From contig JAIPIF010000007.1 of assembly GCA_021734785.1 (NCBI GenBank), positions 1-46,971 of the forward strand: a stretch of 46,971 bases of DNA, read 5' to 3'. Both the position numbers and the translations under genes were made by a program. The notes beneath the pieces were generated by a model, which ran no database searches, was not told where the DNA came from, and saw only the letters and a list, made by a program, of their open reading frames with translations. This DNA comes from Candidatus Altimarinota bacterium (GTDB taxonomy: Bacteria; Patescibacteriota; Gracilibacteria; UBA4473). Shown here one piece after another: positions 22,091-30,647 of this stretch (its first letter is position 1; the number at the start of each line of letters is the position of its first letter).

Positions 22091-23404
22091 TCATCCCAAG
22101 CTGGACTTCTGCGGAAGTTCAGCTTTTTTTTCGTGTAATTGTACTTTCAGCTTCCCCTGCAGCTCCACACTCCGCGCGTACACCTGCTCGTACGTTTTTC
22201 CAGAAATTAAAAAAACCAGCACCGGTCGATGCCCGGATTTTGCCTGGCCAACGCTCTCTCCCGGCTTTGCCTGTGCCCGGATGTACGAGATGTCTGGGTC
22301 GTGCTGAACGGTGTCCCACCCACTGACCGAGTGAAAAATGCCATCGCGATCGGGGAAAATTTCCATCAGCGAGACAAACTTTCGTCGACGTCCTCGCGCG
22401 GAAATTTTGCGATTGAGCGTGGCCTGGATAAAAAGCTTGGACACGTCAATGCCGTATGCCTCACGGTACATCGTGGGTCGGTACCCACCCACTCGACCAT
22501 TGATTTCCACAATTTTGAGATCGCCGGTCTCTGTGAGCAAAAATTCAGAATGAAACGCGGCATTTTTCATCCCCAAGACATGAATCGCCGTGGAAGTGAC
22601 ATCGTGAATTTTGCGGACCAGTGTCGCCGGATGTTTGGACGGCAAAATGCGAAACGCAAGAAAGGTATCGTCTCGCCCCAAGTCCTGCGCCGAATAAATG
22701 TCTGCCACTGACGGCGCATGCCAGATGTCGTGTGATCCCATGAGAGAAAGAACCGCCAGCTGCTGGCCAGTAACCGTTTTTTCCACGAGAAATGTTTTGT
22801 GGGGATCGGGATAATGAAACTGCAGATTGAAAAACGAAAACGCATCGTACAGTCCCGGATCGAGATCTAAGTTTTTTCGATCCAGCTGCGCAAATGCGGC
22901 ATGCAGTTCTGATTCAGAGCGCACGCGCGTGACAAACTGACTTTTGACCCCAGAGATGGCCTTGAGATACACATCACCACCCAGAGCACGAAACGCCCGC
23001 AGGGTGGCCTTTTCACTTTTGACAATCCGGTTCGGGATATTTTCACGGAGGAAGTTGAAGGCATGCCGCTGCATGACTTTGTTGCGGGCACAGCAAGCAC
23101 TGTACAACGAGGGTGCTGGAATTCCCAGTTTGGTCGCCAAAAACGAGCGCTGCACCACGAAGTCATCGTAGTTGGTCACGACCGATTTGATGAGAAATCG
23201 CTTCCTCACTTGAGTACAAAATGTATCCACTTTTTCTGTGTCGTGCAGGGGGAGATGAAAAATTTCCGCGAAAAGTCCTTCGGGCACTGTCGGAGAATTT
23301 TCCGTGACAAGCAGGGGGGCAAACCCGAGCTCTCGTGCGGCCAGGATGGCTTCCTTTTTAAACTTGAATCCGACGAAGATGATGGCTTTGGCGCGTTCGT
23401 TCAT
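22091..23404 (-). CDS. ATP-grasp family protein
   Basis: The start at 23404 (MNERAKAIIFVGFKFKKEA) is preferred over an implausible longer frame, giving 437 residues. An N-terminal Rossmann-like part (AIIFVG...AARELGFAPLLVTEN) is followed by ATP-grasp features. These are a lysine in GGDVYLKAISGVKSQFV, and VEINGRVGGYRPTMYREAYG, the metal-binding EINxRxGG motif with conserved Glu and Asn. Such enzymes join a carboxylate to an amine through an acyl-phosphate, as in carboxylate-amine ligases. The substrate is unknown. The last codons lie inside a terminator hairpin of the opposite strand. Confidence 0.82.
   Translation of the reverse strand: MNERAKAIIFVGFKFKKEAILAARELGFAPLLVTENSPTVPEGLFAEIFHLPLHDTEKVDTFCTQVRKRFLIKSVVTNYDDFVVQRSFLATKLGIPAPSLYSACCARNKVMQRHAFNFLRENIPNRIVKSEKATLRAFRALGGDVYLKAISGVKSQFVTRVRSESELHAAFAQLDRKNLDLDPGLYDAFSFFNLQFHYPDPHKTFLVEKTVTGQQLAVLSLMGSHDIWHAPSVADIYSAQDLGRDDTFLAFRILPSKHPATLVRKIHDVTSTAIHVLGMKNAAFHSEFLLTETGDLKIVEINGRVGGYRPTMYREAYGIDVSKLFIQATLNRKISARGRRRKFVSLMEIFPDRDGIFHSVSGWDTVQHDPDISYIRAQAKPGESVGQAKSGHRPVLVFLISGKTYEQVYARSVELQGKLKVQLHEKKAELPQKSSLG
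22099..22131 (+). terminator. Rho-independent terminator
   Basis: AGCTGGACTTC-TGCG-GAAGTTCAGCT followed by seven T ends the plus-strand transcript of the amber-split gene. The hairpin also encodes the last residues of the converging ATP-grasp gene, whose stop is at 22091-22093. Confidence 0.85.
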
Positions 23405-23463
23405 TCTGGGAGAAAAACAGAACCGCTCGATTGTACGATTTTTTAGGAAAAGAAAAATCTTTT

Positions 23464-24627
23464 TTAGCCGAGCCACTGCTCTTTGAACATTTGAAATTTC
23501 TCCTCCACAATCGACTCGCGCATCTGTCGCACAAATCGCTGGATAAAGTGGACATTGTGGTGTGTCGCCAGTCGGATCGCCAAATATTCTCCCGCCCGGA
23601 AGAGATAGTGGACGTACGCCCGGGTGAAATTTTGGCAGACCTCGCAATCACAATCCGGGTCGATGGGAGCCGTGTCTTCACGAAATTCGGCATTGGTGAT
23701 GCGGAGCCTGTGGTCCGGACTGTTGGAGCAAAACAAAAGACCGTGTCGTGCATTCCGCGTGGGCGTCACGCAATCGAACGTGTCGATCCCCTGCTCCACG
23801 CCGAGAATCAGATCGTCTAGATCGCCGATCCCCAGGAGATGTACAGGTTTTTCTGAGGAAAGTCGGTCCATCGCGTGGGAAATAACGTCAAACATTTCTG
23901 TTTTATTCTTGCCCAAACTGCCGCCGATGCAGATGCCCGGCGTTCCTGAGCGCTGGACGAAGTCGAGGGAAATGTCCCGCAGATCTGGATACACGCCACC
24001 CTGAATGATCCCAAAAAGCGCCTGGTCGGATTTTAATGTGCGGTGCTCGGCGATACACCGATCCAGCCACCGATGCGTGCGCTCCATCGACTGACGGGTG
24101 TAGTGTTTGTCCACATGAGACGGCGTGCACTCGTCAAATGCTGCGATCATGTCTGCTCCCAGTTTGTGTTGGATTTGAATCGAAGATTCCGGCGAGAGAA
24201 ATCGCTCGTCGCCATTGAGGTACGAGTGAAATCGAACCCCTTCTTCGGTGATGTCCAAAACACGTTTTTTGGCATGCCGTCGCTCGCGCCCTTTGATTTC
24301 ATCAGCCACCGTCCCGTGTCCCATTGAAAAAACTTGAAATCCCCCGGAATCCGTAAACATCGGTCCATCCCACTGCATGAATGCGTGCAATCCTCCGAGC
24401 TTGGCAATCAGATCCTCCCCGGGACTCAGATGCAAATGGTACGTGTTGGCGAGCACGCATCCAACCCCAATTTTTTTGAGATCAAAAGGAGTCAGGGTCT
24501 TGACCGTCGCTTTGGTCCCCACAGTCATCAGACAGGGGGTCTGCAGATCGCCGTGTGCCGTGTGGATCGTCCCCGCTCGGGCACGGGAGTGCGAATCTTT
24601 TTTTTGAATCGAGAAAAAATCAGGCAT
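23464..24627 (-). CDS. tgt: tRNA-guanine transglycosylase (Tgt)
   Basis: With start at 24627 (MPDFFSIQKKD) the protein has 387 residues, typical of bacterial Tgt. It exchanges guanine-34 of GUN-anticodon tRNAs for preQ1, or for queuine in salvage variants. FTDSGGFQVFS carries the general acid Asp93. GIDTFDCVTPTRNARHG carries the nucleophile Asp. CDCEVCQNFTRAYVHYL gives the zinc ligands (three Cys, one His). The start overlaps the transporter gene upstream by 8 bases, indicating a queuosine salvage unit. No preQ1 synthesis or queA gene is seen in the window. Confidence 0.97.
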   Translation of the reverse strand: MPDFFSIQKKDSHSRARAGTIHTAHGDLQTPCLMTVGTKATVKTLTPFDLKKIGVGCVLANTYHLHLSPGEDLIAKLGGLHAFMQWDGPMFTDSGGFQVFSMGHGTVADEIKGRERRHAKKRVLDITEEGVRFHSYLNGDERFLSPESSIQIQHKLGADMIAAFDECTPSHVDKHYTRQSMERTHRWLDRCIAEHRTLKSDQALFGIIQGGVYPDLRDISLDFVQRSGTPGICIGGSLGKNKTEMFDVISHAMDRLSSEKPVHLLGIGDLDDLILGVEQGIDTFDCVTPTRNARHGLLFCSNSPDHRLRITNAEFREDTAPIDPDCDCEVCQNFTRAYVHYLFRAGEYLAIRLATHHNVHFIQRFVRQMRESIVEEKFQMFKEQWLG

Positions 24628-25303
24628 TTTTTTTGAAAAGCTGCGACAGGTACAAAAATGGTGTATCAAATGCCGCCACTGCGAGCTTGAAAATGTACGC
24701 GAAGAGAATCACTTCGGGCACCACCTCCCAGGCGAAAATGCCAAACGCTGCCGCGATGGAGCTAAACACAATCGTATCCACCAGCTGTGAGAGCCAGGTC
24801 GAGGCGTTGTTGCGCAGCCAGAGCAGCTTTTTGCCCGTCAAGCGGTGAATCCGATCGTACACGTGCACATCCAGTGTATTTGAGAGGAGAAATGCGGACA
24901 AACTCGCCACCACGATCCCCCACGCCGGAGTAAAAATAGTCGCGAGTGCCGCCTGTATTTCTGTCGCTCCTGAAAGAGCGGTCGCCGGAGCAATCGCGAG
25001 ATAAAACTGCGAAACAATCAGGTAGAGCGCGAGCGCCAGAAACCCCACGCCCACCCCCCGGAGCGCAGCTTTTTTTCCGTAGTGCTCCGCGAGCAAATCT
25101 GTCGTGAGGAAGATGCAGCCATACAGCACATTCCCACCGTACGTCGTCAGGCCAAAAATTTCAAAGGGTTTGAGCACAAAAATATTCATCAAAATCGCCA
25201 GCGCCGCAATCAGAGCGTACTGGTACGACTTCCCCAGACGAAATGCCCCCAGGCTCAGCGACGCGAGCGTGAAAAATAAACCGACAAAAAGAAGCTCATT
25301 CAT
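24620..25303 (-). CDS. Queuosine-precursor transporter (YhhQ/QPTR family)
   Basis: The 227-residue protein (ATG 25303; a GTG at 25312 is possible) has about six membrane segments. It carries motifs of the YhhQ/Vut_1 family (PF02592): FGLTTYGGNVLYGCIFLTTDLLAE and FLLSNTLDVHVYDRIH, with the polar NTLDVHVY helix. YhhQ imports preQ0/preQ1, and relatives import queuine. The 8-base overlap with tgt supports this function directly. It lies downstream of rnc with a 59-base gap and may share the long minus-strand operon that starts at rpmE. Confidence 0.9.
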   Translation of the reverse strand: MNELLFVGLFFTLASLSLGAFRLGKSYQYALIAALAILMNIFVLKPFEIFGLTTYGGNVLYGCIFLTTDLLAEHYGKKAALRGVGVGFLALALYLIVSQFYLAIAPATALSGATEIQAALATIFTPAWGIVVASLSAFLLSNTLDVHVYDRIHRLTGKKLLWLRNNASTWLSQLVDTIVFSSIAAAFGIFAWEVVPEVILFAYIFKLAVAAFDTPFLYLSQLFKKNA

Positions 25304-25362
25304 CGCGTGCACGGTACTGATTTTTGCGGAAAAGGCAACGCCTCCTCTGTCTCAGAGAGAAT

Positions 25363-26058
25363 TCACCCAAGAAGCCACTTCTTTTTCTGCTTCAACGCGT
25401 CGGCCGCGGCGGCGGTTTGGGCTTCTTTTTTGGAGCCGCCAGTGCCCTGTCCCACCGGTTCATTGTCCAGAAACGCCCCCATCACAAAACTTTTTTCGTG
25501 ATCTTTTCCCGTTTCTGATAAAACCCGGTACTCAGGAGTAATACCGCGCTCGCCCTGTGCAAGCTCTTGAAACTCAGACTTCGCATCTCGGAAGGACCCA
25601 GAAGCAACAATTTCGTCGAGATCTTGCAGGACGTGTGCCTCAATAAATTCGGTTGCTTTTTTCAATCCATTGGTGAGAAAAATCGCGCCAATCACCGCCT
25701 CGGTCAAATTGGCAAGCAAATAGGTTTTTTCCGCCCCGCCCGAACGCGCTTCTCCGTGCGAGAGAATCAGGTGTTTTCCAAACCCCAATCGTCGGGATAC
25801 CTGTGCCAGATGATCGCCACAAACCAACGCTGAACGGTAGTCAGTAAGAACGCCCTCGGGCTCTTGATCAAATTTTTTGTACAGAAATTCAGTCGTCACC
25901 ATCTCCAAGACCGCATCGCCGAGAAACTCTAGTCGCTCATTGTGCCGCTTGAGTCCAGTGTCTTCATTGACCGCAGAACGATGGGTAAACGCTTCTTGAA
26001 AAATCGGTTCCTCTGCTGGACGCATCTGAATTCCGAGATCGGCAAACAGCTGTTTCAT
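25363..26058 (-). CDS. rnc: Ribonuclease III
   Basis: The 231-residue enzyme has the RNase III signature NERLEFLGDAVLE at 40-52, with catalytic Glu44 and Asp48. The second acidic pair is represented by NLTEAVIGAIFL, and a C-terminal double-stranded RNA-binding domain from about residue 160 ends with GSKKEAQTAAAADAL. It processes rRNA precursors and structured mRNAs. Its ATG overlaps the nusB stop by 4 bases. Length is normal. Confidence 0.96.
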   Translation of the reverse strand: MKQLFADLGIQMRPAEEPIFQEAFTHRSAVNEDTGLKRHNERLEFLGDAVLEMVTTEFLYKKFDQEPEGVLTDYRSALVCGDHLAQVSRRLGFGKHLILSHGEARSGGAEKTYLLANLTEAVIGAIFLTNGLKKATEFIEAHVLQDLDEIVASGSFRDAKSEFQELAQGERGITPEYRVLSETGKDHEKSFVMGAFLDNEPVGQGTGGSKKEAQTAAAADALKQKKKWLLG

Positions 26059-26501
26059 GCGTCTTCTTTTGAGCGAGAGGAGTCCAGTCCCACATTCTTG
26101 CGAAAAGAGTCGAGCACGGCATTGACAAATCCGGCCGACTTGTCCTCTCCAAACGTTTTGGAAAGTTCTACGTACTCATTGATGACCACGATCGGTGGCG
26201 TGTCGAGAAATTTCATTTCCGTCAGTCCGAGAATCAAAATCGCCCGATTGATCGGCGCAATTTTTTCAAACGGAAACTCGGGAGCATAGGCGCGAATAAT
26301 CAATCGTACTTTTTGAAGATTTTCCGCCGCGGTTTCCAAAAGGGTTTTGGCAAAATCATCTTTCTTTTTTTCAGCCACTTCCTGCAAAACATGTCGAAGC
26401 GAATCCTTGATCGAAACCTTCTGGTCTCGAGCCAGGTACGCAAAAAGTGCCTCAAGTGCCATCATGCGACTCTGTCGGCGAGCTTCTTTTTTATCGGTCA
26501 T
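26055..26501 (-). CDS. nusB: Transcription antitermination protein NusB
   Basis: Starting at ATG 26501 (MTDKKEARRQSRMMALEALFAY), the 148-residue protein has the NusB fold. An Arg-rich N-terminal helix for boxA RNA is followed by INRAILILGLTEMKFLDTPPIVVINEYVELSKTFG in pieces, with the conserved VINEYVELSK..G. Near the end comes SAGFVNAVLDS. NusB with NusE binds boxA RNA and promotes rRNA antitermination. It is placed between rpmF and rnc, with a 4-base overlap to rnc. Confidence 0.95.
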   Translation of the reverse strand: MTDKKEARRQSRMMALEALFAYLARDQKVSIKDSLRHVLQEVAEKKKDDFAKTLLETAAENLQKVRLIIRAYAPEFPFEKIAPINRAILILGLTEMKFLDTPPIVVINEYVELSKTFGEDKSAGFVNAVLDSFRKNVGLDSSRSKEDA

Positions 26502-26543
26502 GAACGGGGAAAGAATACGAACTTCCACGGAAAATGGCAAATT

Positions 26544-26783
26544 CTACGCCTCAATTTCCTGACGTGGCGCGGATTTTTTGGAGGGGTCCATCACTCGTTT
26601 GTCTCCGTACCACCCACATTCCTTGCAGACAAAGTGTCGGCGTTTTTTGGCGCCGCATTTTTTGCAATCGTCCAGCACCAACTGGTTTTGAATTTTCTTT
26701 CGTTTCGCACGCACAAATGCGCCGTGACGACTGCCAGTCGAGGAAGGACACTGTTTTTTGGAGGGGACGGGTTTTTTGGACAT
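26544..26783 (-). CDS. rpmF: Ribosomal protein bL32
   Basis: The 79-residue protein starts MSKKPVPSKKQCPSSTGSRH. It carries a zinc ribbon with Cys40, Cys43, Cys53 and Cys56 (CKKCG...CKECGWYGD). The N-terminal RAKRKK block contacts rRNA. It is slightly longer than the usual 55-65 residues because of a C-terminal extension. It lies 12 bases after rpmE and 42 bases before nusB. Confidence 0.95.
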   Translation of the reverse strand: MSKKPVPSKKQCPSSTGSRHGAFVRAKRKKIQNQLVLDDCKKCGAKKRRHFVCKECGWYGDKRVMDPSKKSAPRQEIEA

Positions 26784-26795
26784 GAGAGAAGGGGC

Positions 26796-27050
26796 TTATT
26801 CCTTGGAGGAAGCTTTTTCCATCTGTTTCTTGAAACGTTCCACTCGACCAGAGGTATCCACCAGTTTTTGCTTGCCCGTAAAAAAGGGATGGCTTGCACT
26901 CGAGACATCCAGACGGATGACGAAGTACTCGGTCCCATCAACGGTTTCTTTTTCTTCAGAAGTCACCGTAGACCAGGCGCGAAAATCCACACCGGCTCCG
27001 GCGTCTCGGAAAATTACAGGGTGGGTCTGCGGATGGATATCTTTTTTCAT
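26796..27050 (-). CDS. rpmE: Ribosomal protein bL31, type B (zinc-independent)
   Basis: The start is set at 27050 ([16 protein letters not shown]), which matches the family start and follows a strong promoter, giving 84 residues. [20 protein letters not shown] is the bL31 signature. No CxxC pair is present, so it is the type B form that does not need zinc. It heads the run rpmE-rpmF-nusB-rnc. The longer frame to 27098 overlaps the promoter and is rejected. Confidence 0.95.
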   Translation of the reverse strand: MKKDIHPQTHPVIFRDAGAGVDFRAWSTVTSEEKETVDGTEYFVIRLDVSSASHPFFTGKQKLVDTSGRVERFKKQMEKASSKE

Positions 27051-27070
27051 GAGGGGGAAAAGTCGGGCGA

Positions 27071-27098
27071 AGTGTAGTTTTTTTGCGAGGGTTGTCAA
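27071..27098 (-). promoter_or_regulatory. Promoter of the rpmE-rpmF-nusB-rnc run
   Basis: On the minus strand a perfect TTGACA (complement 27093-27098), a 16-bp spacer and TACACT (complement 27071-27076) lie about 20 bases before the rpmE ATG. The leader would be about 14 bases. Confidence 0.75.
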
Positions 27099-27113
27099 AT
27101 TTTTTTGGAAAGG

Positions 27114-27135
27114 AAAAAAGCGGATTTCTCCGCTT
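27114..27135 (-). terminator. Terminator after the LPRTG protein gene
   Basis: On the minus strand AAGCGGA-GAAA-TCCGCTT is followed by a run of T. It separates the surface-protein gene from the rpmE promoter. Confidence 0.8.
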
Positions 27136-27170
27136 CTCTCCCGATATTTTTTAACCCCACAACTATGGAT

Positions 27171-28418
27171 CTATCGTCTGCGCGCTGAAAGCGCCATGAT
27201 GCCAAAGCCGACCACTGCCAGCCCGACAAAAATACCGGCCGGTCCCGTCCGAGGCAGGATGGGAGCCGACGCGTGCGTGCCTTCTTCCGAAAGCGTTTCT
27301 GGTGCTTCTGCGGTTTGCCCTTCTTCCGAAGGGGTGAGCTCCCCTTCTGCATTTCCCTCTCCCGGAAAAACATTGGGGGCAGGAGCGAGTTCATTTTTTT
27401 CTTCCCAGAGCATCGCGCGAAGATCTTTCATCGCCGTGAGAAAACTGAGTCGTGTTTCTTCTTCGACCACTTCTTCCTCGCCCTGACGATAATTACTCGT
27501 CGCATTGATTCGGTCGAGTCGTTTGCGCGTCTCGCCAGAAATCCCCTCCGTGTCGAAGGTTTTCATCTGCGCTCGTGAGTCCGTAAAACGAAAGTATCCA
27601 GGACGCGCAGCATAATCTTTGTCCGCTGACTGCATCCAGAGAGACCAAATATCCTCTTCGCTGTCAATTTTGACACAGCCACTCAGATCGGCATTGGGGA
27701 CATACCCGGAGTCACATTCCAGGCGACAGTCGGGGATATTCCCGTAGTGTCCGTGCGCCACGTATCGCTCCGGGCAGCGGGAAAACGTCTCACGAATGAG
27801 CGCGACCGCATTGGCCGAACTCACCGGAAAGTCACAGTATCCCTCGACCACGACACAATAATCGTCTGCCGTCACTGTCCAGTTGCCGCTGCTGTATCGG
27901 GCGAGCCAGATTTTGGAAAAGTTGGCGTAGCTTACCGGCAATACCACGTGCGCCTCTGGGGAATAGGTAAACACTTCATTCATCCCGCCCCAACTGTAGG
28001 AGTCGAGCACGGAAAACTGACTTTTGGTAAAGTCAATCGAGGTCGGCCAAGAAATATTGTCAGTGTCGGGAACGCGTGACTTTTTGGGAGTTTCGAGCAG
28101 TCCATCCCACCAGTCTTTGGTTTCGCTTGCCTCAAAGGTTCGTTGGCTACTGATGTTTGTCCCTCCGTACATCATCAGGCGGGGAAATCCTCCCCCACGC
28201 TCATCGCCAATGGTCACCGACCCATTTCCTTCGATCGTGCCGGAAACCGTTCCCGAGGTCGCACCCAAATCTGACGGATAGGTCAAATCTGTCAACCGCA
28301 CTCCTCCCGAAGAAAAATAGAGATCTTCTTCGACCGGCTGCGGCAAATCCACGATTGCAAAAGCAATACTTGGTAAAAAGAAGCACAAAGTCACCAGGGC
28401 CGAAAGTCGGTATTTCAT
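27171..28418 (-). CDS. Surface protein with C-terminal LPRTG sorting signal
   Basis: With the start at 28418 (MKYRLSALVTLCFFLPSIAFA, a signal peptide), the protein has 415 residues. The C-terminus holds LPRTG (about 388-392), a hydrophobic stretch (GIFVGLAVVGFGIMAL) and RRR, a complete sortase-type sorting signal. The long middle part has six to eight cysteines, including CPERYVAHGHYGNIPDCRLECD, and otherwise shows no domain I recognise. An acidic Pro/Glu-rich stalk precedes LPRTG. The protein is presumably exported and covalently attached to the cell surface. No sortase gene is in the window. Confidence 0.8.
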   Translation of the reverse strand: MKYRLSALVTLCFFLPSIAFAIVDLPQPVEEDLYFSSGGVRLTDLTYPSDLGATSGTVSGTIEGNGSVTIGDERGGGFPRLMMYGGTNISSQRTFEASETKDWWDGLLETPKKSRVPDTDNISWPTSIDFTKSQFSVLDSYSWGGMNEVFTYSPEAHVVLPVSYANFSKIWLARYSSGNWTVTADDYCVVVEGYCDFPVSSANAVALIRETFSRCPERYVAHGHYGNIPDCRLECDSGYVPNADLSGCVKIDSEEDIWSLWMQSADKDYAARPGYFRFTDSRAQMKTFDTEGISGETRKRLDRINATSNYRQGEEEVVEEETRLSFLTAMKDLRAMLWEEKNELAPAPNVFPGEGNAEGELTPSEEGQTAEAPETLSEEGTHASAPILPRTGPAGIFVGLAVVGFGIMALSARRR

Positions 28419-28448
28419 GGGAACAAGAAAGATGAGGGGGTCGGGAAC

Positions 28449-28478
28449 AGTGTAGTCAATTTTTTTGCTCTTGGGCAA
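28449..28478 (-). promoter_or_regulatory. Promoter of the LPRTG protein gene
   Basis: On the minus strand TTGCCC (complement 28473-28478), an 18-bp spacer and TACACT (complement 28449-28454) lie about 30 bases before the start at 28418. The box lies inside the longer in-frame extension, which supports the shorter start. Confidence 0.5.
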
Positions 28479-28553
28479 CTTTTTTGATCAATTTTTTATG
28501 GATAAAAATTTTATTCATTTTCTTTTCATATTTCCGGAGAGTGATCGAAAAAG

Positions 28554-28583
28554 TTCGCATCTGACACGATCCTTTTGTACAAT
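28554..28583 (+). promoter_or_regulatory. Promoter of the secreted 202-aa protein gene
   Basis: TTCGCA at 28554-28559, an 18-bp spacer and a perfect-type TACAAT at 28578-28583 end only 6 bases before the GTG at 28590. This suggests a leaderless transcript and argues against the TTG at 28575 as start. Confidence 0.5.
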
Positions 28584-28589
28584 ACTGTC

Positions 28590-29198
28590 GTGAAAATTCT
28601 TGCGATCCTGATTTTATGCACTTTGATTCTGCCTCTTGGAAGGGAGGCAAAAGCCGCGCCACCGCTCCTTTCTTGTCCGGAAGAGCGACTGATTCCCCCG
28701 AAAAGGTTGCAAAACGAATCTGGAGACCTCAGCTGTGGGGTCCAAAACTTTTCAGAACTTTCTGCCGGGTGGCTCGTAGCGGAGTCTGATTTTTTTACCG
28801 AACATTCCCTGCAGCCTGCCTTTGCTGACGAGGTCAGTTCGGCCGAATTTTTGTCGATGAATCTCACTTTTGATCTCCGGCAGCACGAACGCTGTCTGGC
28901 CGAAATCTGTAAAAAAATCGAAGACGCCTGTAAAACCGTCAAGACACAACGAGAAGCCACCGAGCAGTTTCAAAAATGCCGAAGCAATGCCGACCTCCTC
29001 CTGCTGATGCAACGGCAAAAGGCACAGACGGTCCTGGCCGAAAACATTGCCCGAAAAAATCGGACCCTCGTCCAAGAAACTTTTTTGGGAATCGAGGTCC
29101 GCAGCCGAAATTATTTCCTGCCAAAATTGTTGCAATTGATCGATGAATTTGATCGCTTTTCCAAAAAAGTCACGCTGTTTCTCGCCAACCCCCTCTAA
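28590..29198 (+). CDS. Secreted protein of unknown function, 202 aa
   Basis: A GTG at 28590 begins a signal peptide (VKILAILILCTLILPLGREAKA). The mature part is helical with seven cysteines (such as CLAEICKKIEDACKTVK) that could form disulfides. A probable coiled coil covers the region around EQFQKCRSNADLLLLMQRQKAQ. No family is recognised. It is transcribed away from the LPRTG protein gene, and purA follows after 112 bases with its own possible promoter. Confidence 0.7.
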   Translation: MKILAILILCTLILPLGREAKAAPPLLSCPEERLIPPKRLQNESGDLSCGVQNFSELSAGWLVAESDFFTEHSLQPAFADEVSSAEFLSMNLTFDLRQHERCLAEICKKIEDACKTVKTQREATEQFQKCRSNADLLLLMQRQKAQTVLAENIARKNRTLVQETFLGIEVRSRNYFLPKLLQLIDEFDRFSKKVTLFLANPL

Positions 29199-29254
29199 AA
29201 GATTTTTGCAAAAGAGCCTCCCAAAAAGCGTTCTGATTTTTTCCACAATTTTCG

Positions 29255-29283
29255 TTGACTTTCCTCGGGGAAAACCGTAGGTT
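29255..29283 (+). promoter_or_regulatory. Possible promoter of purA-dnaA
   Basis: TTGACT at 29255-29260, a 17-bp spacer and a weak TAGGTT at 29278-29283 lie 27 bases before the purA ATG. No other good pair is seen in the gap. Confidence 0.4.
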
Positions 29284-29310
29284 CCCTTCCGGTTCTTTGC
29301 CCCAAAAATT

Positions 29311-30600
29311 ATGCACAAATTGCTCACAGACCTCGGCTCCAACGTCGCCATCATTGGGACTCAATGGGGAGATGAGGGCAAGGGAAAGTTGGTTGATGCC
29401 ATCAGCGGTAATTTTGATGTTGTGTGCCGTTTTTCTGGAGGAGCCAATGCCGGACATACGATCGTCGTGGACGGAACCCAGTTTATTTTTCATCTGCTTC
29501 CCTCTGGGATGTTGCATCCCCAAACAATCGGCGTTGTCGGAAATGGCACGGTCGTGGAGCTCCCAGCACTGATGAAAGAAATTGAGGATTTAAACAAATC
29601 CGGCCTCACGGATGTCGGCAATCGAATCAAGATCTCCCTCCGGGCACATATTCTGATGGGCTATCATAAAAAAATTGATGCCGAACTCGAGCGGAGAAAA
29701 GGCGATCAAAAAATTGGGACCACGGGGCGGGGCATTGGCCCGGCCTACACAGACAAAATTTCTCGGATGGGCATTCGTTGCGAGGATTTATTGGATCGGG
29801 ATCTTCTGAAAGAAAAGATCGAACGCAATTGTGCGTTTCACGGAAAAAATCTCGGCATTTCCCTGGACCCACAGGAGGAAATCGAGGCGCTGGAATCGGT
29901 CCGCGAACAGGTCAAACCGCTCCTGTGTGACAGCCGCAAATTTTTGTACGACCAGATGCAAGCCGGAAAGAAGATTCTCTTTGAAGGAGCTCAGGGACAT
30001 CAGCTGGATGTCGATCACGGAACCTATCCGTTTGTCACCAGCTCCCCTGTTTCGACCGGAGGAATCTGTACGGGGCTGGGCGTTCCGCCGCAGAAAATTA
30101 CCGGCGTGATTGGCATCGCCAAGGCCTACTGCACTCGCGTGGGGTCGGGTCCTTTTCCAAGCGAACTCGATAATGAGTTGGGAGAGCAAATTCGTAAACA
30201 GGGCGCTGAATTTGGAGCGACCACTGGTCGACCACGGAGATGCGGATGGTTTGATGCCGTCGCCACCCGAACTTCCCTGCAAACCGCCGGTGTGGATGCG
30301 ATCAATCTGACGAAGCTCGATGTATTGTCCGGTCTCAAAGAATTGAAGGTGGTGACAAAATACACGCTTGATGGGCGTGAACTTTTTGTCGTGCCGACCA
30401 CACGAAAGGCAAATGAAAAACTCGAAAAAGAAATGCAGACGTTTCCCGGTTGGGACGAACCACTCTCGGGAATCCATCGCTTCGAAGATCTCCCCGAAAA
30501 CGCCAAACAGTATGTGCTGGCGTTGGAGAAACTCGTCGGAGTGCCTATCCGAGCGATCGGAACGGGGCCCGATCGAAACGATTTGTTGTTTCGGGAGTAA
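29311..30600 (+). CDS. purA: Adenylosuccinate synthase
   Basis: The 429-residue protein makes adenylosuccinate from IMP, aspartate and GTP. The P-loop region IGTQWGDEGKGKLVD (15-29) contains the catalytic Asp and the GTP-binding GDEGKGK. GGANAGHT (43-50) holds the catalytic His. GTTGRGIGPAYTDK and VDGGTYPFVTSS-type (here VDHGTYPFVTSS) IMP-binding motifs follow, then TTGRPRRCGWFDA. All expected motifs and the normal length are present. dnaA follows after 47 bases with no terminator, so co-transcription is likely. Confidence 0.97.
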   Translation: MHKLLTDLGSNVAIIGTQWGDEGKGKLVDAISGNFDVVCRFSGGANAGHTIVVDGTQFIFHLLPSGMLHPQTIGVVGNGTVVELPALMKEIEDLNKSGLTDVGNRIKISLRAHILMGYHKKIDAELERRKGDQKIGTTGRGIGPAYTDKISRMGIRCEDLLDRDLLKEKIERNCAFHGKNLGISLDPQEEIEALESVREQVKPLLCDSRKFLYDQMQAGKKILFEGAQGHQLDVDHGTYPFVTSSPVSTGGICTGLGVPPQKITGVIGIAKAYCTRVGSGPFPSELDNELGEQIRKQGAEFGATTGRPRRCGWFDAVATRTSLQTAGVDAINLTKLDVLSGLKELKVVTKYTLDGRELFVVPTTRKANEKLEKEMQTFPGWDEPLSGIHRFEDLPENAKQYVLALEKLVGVPIRAIGTGPDRNDLLFRE

Positions 30601-30647
30601 AGCTGGCCTGAAATCGATTTTTTCTTTCTTTTTTCTTTTCCCAAAAA

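Noticed and set aside
23405-23647. N-terminal extension of the ATP-grasp gene
   Set aside because: The 81 extra residues are antisense to the end of tgt and have no domain-like character, while the ATG at 23404 starts the expected Rossmann-like strand.
28500-28560. DnaA box in the gap between the LPRTG and secreted protein genes
   Set aside because: The nearest match, TTATGGATAA, departs from TTATNCACA and stands alone.
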